A stretch of 64,000 bases of DNA from Geosiphon pyriformis (taxonomy: Eukaryota; Glomeromycota; Glomeromycetes; Archaeosporales; Geosiphonaceae): positions 51,571 through 115,570 of the forward strand of contig JAAOMT010000420.1 in assembly GCA_016748015.1 (NCBI GenBank), given 5' to 3'. Made by a program: the position numbers and the translations under genes. The notes under the pieces are model-generated. The model searched no databases, was not told the DNA's origin, and saw only the letters and a program-made list of their open reading frames with translations. Below, in pieces: positions 12,056 through 21,870 of this stretch; the first letter of the stretch is position 1; each line of letters opens with the position of its first letter.

Positions 12056-13434
12056 ATCCCAGACTCATGGATACACTCACTTATCAACAACTACATCAGT
12101 ACCTATCGACACTATGTTTCAAGGAGATATTATCTCAACAGGAACAGAGTACCATACAAAAACAAGCCCGAAATTATTTTATTCAAGACAACCAACTATA
12201 TCAATGAGAACACCAAAACCACCCCAACCCACAACGACTAATTACGAACAGTGAAAAAGAAACTATACTATATAGCGTGCACTCAGATCTGACTGCAGGA
12301 CACTTTAACAAAGACACTATCCTTGAAAGAACACTAAACTTATACTATTGGCCAATGATGCACAAAGACATTTTCGAATATATGCTCAATTGTGACACAT
12401 GCCAGCAAAGAGGAGGAGCAAGATTAACAGAACCACTTCGACCCATTCCAGTTGGAAATCCATTTGATAGAATTGGAATTGATTTGGTTGGACCTCTTTC
12501 AATTACATCCCAAGGAAATCACTATATCGTTGTAGCCATAGACTATCTTATAAAATGGCCAGAAGCCAGAGCAATCCAAGTGGCCAATGCCAAAACAGTC
12601 ACCGAATTTGTGCATTAAGACCTAATTTGCTGACATGAATGTCCGAAAGAATTATTATCTAATCAGGAAACACACTTTGTTAATAATATGCTGACTGAAC
12701 TAAGCCAATGGTTTGGAATAAAGAGACCCTTATTGTCACCATACCACCCACAAACAAACGGACTGGTAGAACAGTTTAACAGAACACTGTGCAAAGCACT
12801 AGCAAAAATAAGTCATGAAAACAGACAAGAATGGGACTTATTCATATCTTTTGTATTCTTTGCATACTGAACATTGAAACAAAATACGACTCAGTTTACA
12901 CCGTTTGAACTAGTCTATAGAAGAAAAGCTACGTTACTGATTGAACGAGTGATACCGTCATACTCAACAGAAACAATCAATGAAGAGAATTTTGAGGCTA
13001 CCTTACACCAAGGAATGTACCAGCTAATGGAAACATTGGAAAACAATCAAAGAACAGCAGCTGACAATATTAGTTATGCTCAAGAACAACAAAAAGAAAG
13101 ACATGATAAACACCTGCCAGAACAACCAATAGAATTCAAGATTGAAGACCAAGTACTGTTACATTGTACAAAAGCTGAGAAACAGTGGAGTGGAAAGTTC
13201 AACCCAAAGTGGGACGGTCCATTCCACATACATAAAGCATTAGGAAATGGAGCTTACAAATTACGATTAGAAGACAGGATTTTAAAGAAAGTAGTGCATA
13301 GAAATCAGTTAAAAATTTATCATGTAAAACAGAAATTATTGTCATTAGTACCTCAACTAGGAACACAAATTTCATTAATCAGACCAGAAGATATACCACA
13401 AGATCTAGAACCAATCATCGTCATCGAAATGTAG
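12056..13434 (+). pseudogene. Integrase, broken
   Basis: The HHCC zinc domain is visible (H..H at 12277-12310, CDTCQQ near 12394). The core follows: first Asp in IGIDLVGPL (near 12475) and the Glu in GLVEQFNRTL (near 12765). The second core Asp is replaced: the site reads SNQETHF (Asn codon at 12661-12663) where the second gypsy element in this window has SDQGTHF. Stops at about 12615, 12633 and 12868. The C-terminal GPFHIHKALGNGAYKL (near 13217) is the usual SH3-like GPY/F module. The stretch ends at TAG 13432-13434. Confidence 0.85.
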
Positions 13435-13514
13435 ACAACAGGCAGCAAATTAAATTGGGGAATTCAAATATATATAGCATCCGAAAAGCAGCAAAAAACA
13501 ATAGAAATTTCAAC

Positions 13515-14249
13515 ATGGACCTTTTAGATCAAATTTTAAAATTATCTAAACAATTATTTGAAACAATTCAAAAATCAACATCTTAAATAGAAATAACAAT
13601 TGATAAAAAAGAGATATGGTACAAAGATAAGAGCAGGAGAGGGAAAAATGAGAGTTCAATTAGAACTAAACGTTTTCTTTTCTACCCACCACCCGAAAGG
13701 CAATGTGGGAGGAAAAATTGCCTTTGGACAGGGGATGGAAAAAAAGGAGGCAAAAAACAAGAAAAAGGTTACAAAAGAAGATACTTGGTCCCTGAGCTCA
13801 AAGAAATAAAACAAGCTTTAGCTTATAGGACCAAACTTTCTGAAACAGAGGAGTGGACACCTGACAATGCCCAGGAATAGAAAGAAAGACTTTCTCCAGC
13901 TTATTGGTTCTACAAAATTGGAGAACAGCTTGACTTGAAAACACCATATGAAGATCTCAGCCAGAAAACATTCAACAAAAAAACAATACAACAAGTAGAA
14001 AAATTTGTAGAGAAAAACAACCTGACCTTACATTACAAAGCAGCATACCGACTATACGCCACCTTCCAACATTGTCCAAATGTACTACTAAACGAATCTA
14101 TAAAAACCATAATAGTTAACAGCATAAGATGAATAACCAATCAACAGTTTGAAGACCTACAAAAGGCAATACTCGAGGCAACAATCAAACATTACATGAA
14201 CGAAGCCACGATAACAGATACATATGGTTTCGCAGGAGCTCAATTTTAA
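13515..14249 (+). pseudogene. Accessory ORF 3' of integrase (244 codons, three stops)
   Basis: One frame runs from ATG at 13515 to TAA at 14247-14249, interrupted by TAA near 13584, TAG near 13878 and TGA near 14130. The N-terminus (MDLLDQILKLSKQLFET) looks helical, the middle is basic and Lys/Gly-rich, and the C-terminal ~95 residues are a likely helical domain containing KFVEKNNL, LLNESIKT and ITNQQFEDLQ, ending GFAGAQF. The same C-terminal domain is encoded at the same position in the second gypsy element (60572-61267). It lies where env or other accessory genes lie in some LTR elements, but I see no signal peptide or membrane segment. Function unknown. Confidence 0.75.
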
Positions 14250-14263
14250 AAAGAGGGGGATAA

Positions 14264-15373
14264 TGTTACCCAAGTAGAAAAACCGATCCAAAGTTATGAA
14301 GAAACATGACCAAAACGTGACATAACACAGAATAACGCACAATAACGTTGGATAATGTGTTATAATATTGGATAATGTGTTATAATGCAGGATAACACAG
14401 AATAATGTGCAATAATGTAGGATAACGTGTTATAATGCAGGATAACACAGAATAACACAGAATAACATGTAATAACATCAGATAATGTGTTATAACATAG
14501 GATAACTAGCAATAATGTAGAAAAACGAAGCAATAACAAAAACAACAAAGCAATAGCTAGCAATAGTGAGACAATTGAAAGCAATCCTGTAAAACCAAAA
14601 GAATGTATAAAAGCAAGTAGTTGTAGAAGTGAGAAAAGGCAGAGAAAAAAAAATTAGATAGGAACTTCTAGACCAGAAATTAAAATATCTATACCTCTTT
14701 ATCCTTTATTATCTTCCCTATTTCATCTCCTGAAATAAACCAATTATTAAAAGAAATCAGAATCACGAATTTATGTTCTTAAACTTCATGGAATTTATGT
14801 GAATTAACCCTTGTCTCGTACCTCCATTCTAGAACAGATGCTCTTAGCATAACCGCCTTGAACCTATTAACAATTTGGACCAATTGCTTTTGATCACAGT
14901 GATTGACGATACTAATTTATCTTTTCTCTCTTTTTTTTTCTTTTTTTTTCTTTTTCTTTTTTTTTCTTTTTCTATCTTATTTTTTTTGTGAAGCGACAAC
15001 ATAGTAAAATCGACTGTTTGGGAATAGACTTCATGATAGCCTGGTAAAAAAAGAAAGCTTCTCCTAAGTTTTAGATATTAACATTATCTTGTTAGCTTAC
15101 CAGAAGGGCAAAAAGACAACACCACACCCTAATGACTGCATTTGTTAACTTGGAGAAAAAAGCTCACATTTACGAAAAATGTTGTAATCGACGAAAGACA
15201 AACTCTGTGTCTTATAACCAAAGAACTCAACGGGTAAAATTCACATCTAGGAATAGACCTTTAGAGACTAATAATCAAGATTAAGCCAACAGAATTATGC
15301 AGAAGACATATCATCAATAATTGAGAGCACCAAACATTATTATTTCCCATATCCACCAAGTTTACTCATAACA
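14264..15373 (+). repeat. 3' LTR of gypsy element 1
   Basis: 1110 bp, starts TGTTACCC and ends TAACA, so its ends are a perfect 5-bp inverted repeat. It carries the same ATAAC array (about 14320-14510), TATA box (14606-14613) and interrupted T tract (about 14930-14972) as the left copy. It is followed by CCAG (15374-15377), the matching target duplication. Confidence 0.9.
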
Positions 15374-15839
15374 CCAGCAACAATTACTATAAGATATTTA
15401 ATAACAATAGTCAAATAATTAACAGCAATATACAAATCAGTAGAAATAATAATTAAATTAACAACAATAATATTAAGTAATAAATACTATTGAAAAAAAA
15501 TTAAAAAAAATCAAGAAAAATGTTATTAAATAATATATATAAAAAATTAATAGTTTTTTAAAAAGTATTAAGTCTTATTTCATTAACTTTTAGATTTCTT
15601 TAGTTAAAATTTTAACCAATAAGATAATGTTTTTTTTTGTTTTTTTTATATTTATTTCTTTATTAATTTTTTTAATAAGATAATAATAACCAAAACAATA
15701 TGCTATACAATATTGTTAACTTATCTACTGGCTATTACAAAATACATTAAATTGTCTATGACCAATATTTTGATAATACCAAAAAAATGCTTCATAAAAA
15801 TGCTTTATAAAAAATAAAGTAAAAAATATCTTATAAAAC

Positions 15840-16250
15840 TAAAAATTTTATGTAAATTGGGATTTCAAAAATTAATTGTTCAGATACAGATAGAAAGCTT
15901 CTTATATGTAAAGTAATTAGAATTATTAATAACAGACTATACAGATTAGGATACAAGTTAGGAATTTTGAATAATTCTTATCATGTGACAGAATTAATGT
16001 CTATTAAGATAATTGATTTTTTAAAATTGCGAAAAATACCAAATATCTTTATTTCTTTGCATAAAGCAGTTTTATGTTAAAGTTAAAAAGAAATAACAAG
16101 TTATTAATACAATTGTAAGGAAAGTTGTAAAACTAATTATTGTAATTTTAAAAAAGCTGGGATTTTATGTGGTACACAATATCATGGTGATAGTAACAAT
16201 AGTTGTGAAAATCGAAAAGAATAGTGCCAAAATTACAATAAATAAATGCT
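15840..16250 (+). pseudogene. Transposase tail remnant with Cys-rich end
   Basis: Reading this AT-rich segment in its best frame gives a mostly open stretch with RIINNRLYRLGYKLGILNNS and SYHVTELMSIKII. After a few stops comes NCKES..TNYCNFKKAGILCGTQYHG and a final NNSCENRKE. The Cys/His spacing resembles the CxC..CxCRKAGxxCxxxCH tail of integrase-type (KRBA2/Ginger-like) transposases, from memory. It lies inside the TIR element, just before its right inverted repeat, and is probably what is left of that element's own transposase. Stops and lost Cys show decay. Confidence 0.4.
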
Positions 16251-16262
16251 AGTATTATACAT

Positions 16263-16450
16263 ATAACGATAACTAAAAGCGCGTCAAATATCAATTATTT
16301 GATTGATAAAAGGATTTTTTTTATTGGTGAATATCATAAAGAATATGATTGGTTGTGTTGAATTGAGGATTCTAAACTAACTCAAGTTGGAATAGAATCC
16401 CAAATCAACTTGAGTTGATTCCGAATCAACTTAAATCCCGTTCCAACTCA
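16263..16450 (-). repeat. Right terminal inverted repeat
   Basis: Reverse complement of 3421-3598 over its full length, including TTGAATTGAGGATTCTAAAC. It carries an extra short AAGTTGATTC-type duplication near its outer end. It ends 86 bp before the start codon of the RidA-like gene. Confidence 0.85.
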
Positions 16451-16536
16451 CGATCACGTTATTGAGGGTTGCCATTATGTAACTGGTTAATTATGCTTGA
16501 TAAAATATGATCAAGCCCCACTCATAAGGGTTTTCA

Positions 16537-17337
16537 ATGTCATTTACTCCTTCCCAAGCGGCTACACCAAATGGTCAAGCAATAATCCTACAAGAACATG
16601 CACAAGCTTTAGCACATTACCCACACGCACGTTTAGCAGGGGGTTTGATTTTCATTTCAGGAATATCATCGAGAAGGCTTGACAATACGTAAGTAGTATA
16701 GCTGGGAGGGAAAGTCTGAAATCAGTTTTAAGAAGTGGTTCTTCTTTGTCCTCTTGCTTCTCTGGGTGATTATTTCTTGCTTCTTGGCTCGTTCTATTGG
16801 TTTTGCTTCAATTATGTGGACAATTGAATTTGTTGAGCAGATATGAAGGGGTAATTAATGTTTCCTTTTTCCTTTTTTTATTGCTAATATTTTTCATCTA
16901 CAATATATATTAAGTATACTATTCTTCCCTCTTGCACTGCCACAGGTAACAACCTTGGAAAACGGAACCTACCAATTAGACATTCGCCTACAAACACGTG
17001 CCGTTCTCGAAAATATTAAAGCGATTCTAGCATCAATAAATGGGGCTACATTAAGAAATCTTGTGGATTTGACCGTGTTCATGGTGAACATGTCAGATTA
17101 TGCAGCATTTAACGAGGTTTATAATGATTATTTTGATCAGGCTGAAACTGGGCCTTCTAGGACTACGGTTGCCGTGAAAGAGCTACCATCGGTGAGTTTA
17201 CGGAAAATAAGGAATTTATTTTCTTACAGGGCTAGACTTAATCTAAAAGCTCTTTAATTTTGGTTTATTTCACTTTTTTTAACACCAAATAGCCGAAACT
17301 TTTAATTGAGATCAAAGCTGTTGCTTTGGCTCCTTGA
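16537..17337 (+). CDS. RidA/YjgF-family deaminase (2-aminomuconate deaminase-like)
   Basis: Four exons: 16537-16688, a 10-nt microexon 16841-16850, 16946-17191 and 17293-17337. All junctions are GT..AG, and the spliced frame is open for 150 residues. The protein has the RidA hallmark order: RLAGGLIFISGISSRR, then EGVTTLENGTYQLDIRLQTR (helix start), NIKAILASINGATL, DLTVFMVNMSDYAAFNEVYN, ARG-type end PSRTTVAVKELPS and a final KLLIEIKAVALAP. RidA proteins are trimeric enamine/imine deaminases; this subgroup includes 2-aminomuconate deaminase-like enzymes. The microexon supplies the residues before EGV; without it the frame hits a TAA. The start codon is only 86 bp from the transposon's right inverted repeat. 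Confidence 0.88.
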
Positions 17338-17536
17338 AAACTACTTGGTCTTGATTAGGGTGTTGTTTGATAATTAAATGATCTCATTTTTGTCTAGTTT
17401 TTTTTTTACAGAAAATCAATGAAGGAAATAAACTTGTTTATTTGAGAACCCAAAATAGACTGTTAAAATTAAGTTTTCAATAGATTCTATCTATCTACAT
17501 AATTTACAATTTGATAAAACTCCGAAATCATCTCTA

Positions 17537-19288
17537 TTAGAATGTTTTTTTACCATTAACTAATTTTGTTGATAGATCAAGCTTTCTTCGACGTCTATCT
17601 ATTTTTGTAATTAAGATGGATATTCCAAGAAAAGTCCACCATATTACCCAAGATAAGAGGACAAGTAGATCCACAACAGCGACAACCCAGGGGATATGAC
17701 TAATTACAAATGGACACGATGAATAGTGATATTCATAATCTAGAAAACATAAGAATTCTTCAGATATTCGGTTTTGAAAAGATGAATGACTTTTCATTCT
17801 TCTTTACCTTTCTCGCTCTTCTGGTCGCCCTTGCGAATTTCAAACAATCCCGCATTACCTCCATATGCACCCATCATCGATCTTACTGTCACTTCTCGTA
17901 CCACAAATTCCTGTTCAACTTTCCCTGAAAAATTTGATTTCTTTCCTAGCTCAAACTCCTCAGTTCGATACGATTCAATTTGGTACTTACCTGTTTCTTC
18001 GTTTATAACGCGTACTACATGTGTCACGTCACAACCTTCATGATCGTGTCCTGCAAATATAAATCGGGGTCTAAGACGAGTCAAAATGAATTCGCTAGCA
18101 TTCAGTGATAAATGATTTTGTTCCTCGATATAGGATCTTTCAAGGTTAATAAATTTGTCAGTAATTTTAAATAATTTATCAATTTAGGGTTGTGAGTTCT
18201 TTGAAATATTGTTATTTGCTTACTGGTTGTATATCGTCATTGGTCCGTCAACGCATAGTCCTTCTGGTTTATATATTGGGATATGAGATACGAGTATAAA
18301 TGGGGAAAGGTAATCTTCTTTACGCTCATCTGCTATCCAATCAAGAAAATCCCAGGTCTCTGCACGCAAATCCTATTTAGATTCAACAAATTCCTTTAGC
18401 AACGAAATTTAGAAGATGGAAAGTTTGAAAAATATTTTACTACTTCATCCATTGCTGGTCCATCAATATTCTGTGCATTTATGATTACTAATTGATGTCC
18501 TCGCTCTTCTTCATGGGTGATATTATCTTCGGAAAGATGTATATAATCCTGGTCAAGAATCCATTCAACGAAATTCGTGGGACCGAAAACTCGCTGCCAA
18601 CGATCAACACGATGACGAGTCATATCAAAATTATAACCGATATCATGATTACCGGTTATGTTGACTAACTTGTGTGCATATTCCTGATAGGACTCAGGTT
18701 GATTAATCGGTGCTATTATATTGTAAAGAATGAAATAATTAAACTAGCATATACTCACGCTATTAGGGTCGCCGAAAATCCACTTAAATCTATTCACCCG
18801 TTTCTCAAATTCTTGATCAGTTACCAATTGACTCGAGAAAAGATCTCCAAGCAGAATTACATGCGTCGGTGAGGGTTTGAAGAAAGAATATCGTGATACA
18901 AAAGAGGTATATATATGCCGGAAATAGAGATCATTTCCAAAAAGATCAATTTCACCTGGCGCAAAAGAAAAGAGGAATTTAGTTGAAAGTTATGTTTTTG
19001 GCATAAAGAACCACGTTGAATATAAGAATTAACCTCGTATTCCTTGTCTAAATATTTTTGCGTCACCTTCGATTTGTGGGTCTGCCAAAAGAAGTATTCT
19101 TGCATCGGAATCTAATGTTTAATAGACGAAATTATTCCTTTTAAACGGTAAAAATACTCGCTACCACTGCACACCAGCAATATACCAGGCCATTTCCATT
19201 GACAAAATATCGTATAATAGAATAAATAAAGTGTCGTTCCGAGCGCGGTGAATGTTGAGGATAAAAGTATTTGAAGTATAAGTCGCAT
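17537..19288 (-). CDS. Cdc1/Ted1/MPPE1-like metallophosphoesterase (GPI-anchor remodelling)
   Basis: Multi-exon minus-strand gene. Start at ATG 19288 gives a first exon with a membrane segment (MRLILQILLSSTFTALGTT), spliced 19186 to 19111. Metallophosphoesterase motifs follow in order: ILLLADPQIEGD, HVILLGDLFSSQ, NITGNHDIGYNF (near 18650), ILVSHIPIYKPEG (near 18270) and FAGHDHEGCD (near 18055), which together supply the di-metal ligands. A short intron (17807-17740) joins the last exon, which has a second membrane segment (VVAVVDLLVLLSWVIWW) and a basic tail. Family members (yeast Cdc1 and Ted1, human MPPE1/PGAP5) act at the ER/Golgi membrane and remove ethanolamine phosphate from GPI-anchor mannose. 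It is divergent from the gene at 19550. Confidence 0.85.
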
Positions 19289-19549
19289 TCGGTTCCGTAA
19301 AGCAGTCAAAGAGTGCTCATAAAAAAAAGCTCATATATTATTAAAATTTATATACCACACCCTTCGGTTATAAAATTAAAAATATGTGATAAATTAATTA
19401 GGTTAATTACCGTGAGTGGCAGAGTGCAGTCGTATATTAATGAATCGGGTTTTTTAATTTCTCACATCTGAGAATCCAATCGAATAAGCAAACAAATAAA
19501 TAAAATAACCTTTTCCAATTTTGGAATATAATTTTTAACTTTCGAGATA
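19289..19549. promoter_or_regulatory. Divergent promoter region, phosphoesterase / NDUFB8-like
   Basis: 261 bp separate two outward-facing start codons, so both promoters must lie here or overlap. The sequence is AT-rich; no specific factor site can be named. Confidence 0.4.
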
Positions 19550-20532
19550 ATGCTTCCCGGTTCGAGTTCACTCGGCCTTGTTTCTCGTGGGCTTCTTCGG
19601 CCAAGAATTTCCACTCTTATTCAACCAGGACGTAGTGGTTTACTCAAGTTCCCCTTTAGACAAAATCCCACGTATTACGCTGCAAGGAAATATCCGTTTG
19701 AGAACGAAGGGAAAATAGAAGAAGATTTTCAACTGGGCTATCCCAACCTTCCTATTCACTATGCTCAACTAGATGCACCCTATGGCTTTTGGGATCCCCA
19801 GGGAAGGAGAAACTATGGTGATCTGGTAATATGTTTTTTCTTTCCACCTATCTGGTCAATAAACACTGAACTTATAAACATATTAACTGTGAGAGTCTGA
19901 AATACATTAATTGGACACATTTTGCAAGGCGAAGTTATTATGAAGCTTTTCGTAATGAGCTTTCTTTTAATCAATCAAATTCTTAAATATAATTCACATC
20001 ATTAAGTCACGAACGAATATGCTTGTACCAGAGTTTATTTTTCTCACAATGTTTGTTTGATTACATGGGTAATTGTCATTGGATTTTAATTGTACTTTGA
20101 CAGCTTCACCATCATGCCGATATTCTAGATGTGTTCGGCCCCGATCATCATGAGATACCATCAAGTTTCTTTTTGAAGGGAATTGCAATTTACGCTGGAT
20201 TTTGGGCCGTGGTTGTCGGCACTTTGGCTTATTTTATTCCGCTCAAGTCTGATGCGGTGAGTAATTTTATGAAATTTCATTTTGCGTGAAATTTTTATTT
20301 CATCTGACCTTTCCAAATTTTTGGTTCAACTAATCTGTTTTCTGGAAATTTAAAATTCATTAGATACCCAAAACAATATCCACTGCTTCACTTCCAGCTA
20401 GTTGGGAACGGTTCTACACACCGGTATGAAGCTTTCCTTTGTATGAGATCTTCAAATTTTTACCTATTGCTAATTCAATTCTACTTAAAATGATCGCAAT
20501 AGCCCCACGCTCCAAAAAATGAGGAGGAATGA
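19550..20532 (+). CDS. Complex I subunit NDUFB8-like (ASHI family)
   Basis: Exons 19550-19825, 20104-20256, 20364-20423 and 20503-20532 splice in frame to 172 residues. The N-terminus is basic and Ser/Arg-rich (mitochondrial presequence type). The middle has the ASHI-family block YGFWDPQGRRNYGD, followed by DILDVFGPDHHEIP, then one membrane helix (about 118-138, IAIYAGFWAVVVGTLAYF) and a short tail ending HAPKNEEE. NDUFB8 is an accessory subunit of the membrane arm of NADH:ubiquinone oxidoreductase in the inner mitochondrial membrane. Introns are short and canonical. A complex I assembly-factor gene lies 23 kb away in the same window (43304-44113). Confidence 0.85.
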
Positions 20533-20833
20533 TGGCTTCTAGCTAAACGAACCTTTCGATTTAACTTTCTTCATGTGGATAACCTTTCTCATGCATTCTT
20601 CGGAAACGTGCGAAAGCGGAATAATGTTTTCAATGAGATTCCGTGCTAGTATAAATGCCGACCAATCTCAACACCAAGCTTTAGGGGTTTTATGTTATCC
20701 TAAAAAAAGCCAAGACGTCATTTGCCACATTTAAACTAACCCATAAAAGATGTAGTTTCGAACTTGCTGATATAAGTGCAGGTCAAATTCGAGTTTTTGA
20801 GATTCTGAAGTCCTATTCTTAAAAGATTTGAAA

Positions 20834-21685
20834 ATGGTTAATATAAAATACTTTCCCTATCCACCTCGGTCCAAGCCGCATACCGCTGAAGAAGCCCAAG
20901 TTCTTTACGAGCGTATTCGAAATTGCGCCTTATGGTAGGAGCTATGAATCTAGAATGAGATTCCAGAGGGAAACGAGAACGGGAAAGGGCACGGTTGACA
21001 ATTGGGTTATTAACGAATAACACTTAAAAGCCATTCAAAACTAAATCATAGATAACTGGCTTTGGATTCTGTTAAATTTTAAACTTTTGACCATAATTCG
21101 AAACTGTATCTAAAATATTATTTACAATCTGACAATAGGTTAGATTCAATTCCCGGAATTCCGCTTCCGATGGGCCTGGATTTTCTTGTGGGTCTTATTC
21201 CATATATCGGTAATCCTCAGAATGCAAAAATCAGTTTCATGATTTTTCTAGTTTGCGGAAGCCCCTTAAACTTTTCGTTGTGATATAGGTGATCTTTCTG
21301 GGCTTGTTTTAGGAATGGTAAGATAACGTGATTTAAAATTGAGAATTTTAACTCAGTTAATTTTTGACGTTTGCCACTCAGTACCAAATCTTCTTGGCTA
21401 CCTGGTTCGATCCGCCAATATCCCTTTTGTTGTGGATGTTTGTTCACGTGATTGTGGATTTCATTATAGGAATTTTCCCCTTTATTGGTATGTGCATTCA
21501 ATTTTTTGAAATTCTAGTCATTTTATCCTAAATTTACCAATCCGAAAAACTGAGTTTTTTTTTTTTTTTTTTTTTTTGAAGGGGCTTTATTGGATATGGT
21601 TTACAAATCCAATTTATACAACCTAAAACTTTTAGAACGCTGGCTGAAAACCAAATACGGCAATGAAATACGAATATATGAATAA
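20834..21685 (+). CDS. DUF4112 family membrane protein
   Basis: Five exons (20834-20934, 21139-21209, 21289-21317, 21382-21487, 21582-21685) splice in frame to 136 residues. The product shows the DUF4112 signature: LDSIPGIPLPMGLDFLVGLI, PYIGDLSGLVLGMYQIFLA and then a second G-x-IP-type repeat, VDFIIGIFPFIGALLDMVYK, with a C-terminal NLKLLERWLKTKYGN. Hydrophobic stretches suggest membrane association. The biochemical role of DUF4112 proteins is unknown to me. The third exon is only 29 nt. It lies 300 bp downstream of the NDUFB8-like gene on the same strand and converges on the haspin gene with 185 bp between stops. Confidence 0.85.
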
Positions 21686-21870
21686 CGTAACTTTAGAATC
21701 CTCTGCCCAGCTCTCCAGAAGCTGATCTCAAACTTTTGACGTTTAAATTTATTTTCTTTGTGATATCTTTTTATACACTGTAGACAGGCGTCCGCTCATT
21801 AGACAATATCAGATTTAACGAATCAATAACCCACTTCGGGATGACAAAATTCCAATAAATAAGTAAAAGA

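Larger units (their letters stand above)
5120..15373 (+). mobile_element. Complete Ty3/gypsy LTR retrotransposon with dUTPase and extra 3' ORF
   Basis: Two direct LTRs (5120-6231 and 14264-15373) start TGTTACCC. The right LTR ends TAACA, and CCAG flanks both ends (5116-5119 and 15374-15377), consistent with a 4-5 bp target duplication. Between them, on the plus strand: gag with a zinc knuckle, protease, a Cys-rich module, dUTPase, reverse transcriptase, RNase H, integrase and a further ORF. A purine-rich tract (AAAAGAGGGGGATAA) sits just before the right LTR. The RT-RNase H-integrase order defines the Ty3/gypsy (Metaviridae) type. Everything up to RNase H and the last ORF lies in one frame; integrase is in another. 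More than 20 in-frame stops make this copy non-autonomous. Confidence 0.92.
3421..16450. mobile_element. TIR-bearing DNA transposon, split by a nested gypsy element
   Basis: The two ends are long near-identical inverted repeats (3421-3598 and 16263-16450), both starting TGAGTTGGAACGGGATTT when read inward. Without the inserted gypsy element (5120-15373) and its duplicated CCAG, the original transposon was about 2.8 kb. Its interior is extremely AT-rich and decayed. The right half keeps a protein remnant with a Cys-rich tail (see 15840-16250). No clear target-site duplication is visible at the outer ends: ATATGTCA lies on the left and CGATCACG on the right. The family is uncertain; an integrase-type (Ginger/KRBA2-like) DNA transposon is my best guess. 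Confidence 0.75.

Noticed and set aside
20838-21023. Minus-strand frame resembling a small LYR-type protein
   Set aside because: The opposite strand encodes exon 1 of the DUF4112 gene, which splices in frame to a clear family signature.
21405-21420. GGTTCGATCC resembling a tRNA T-arm
   Set aside because: It lies inside a DUF4112 coding exon and no acceptor or anticodon stem can be formed around it.
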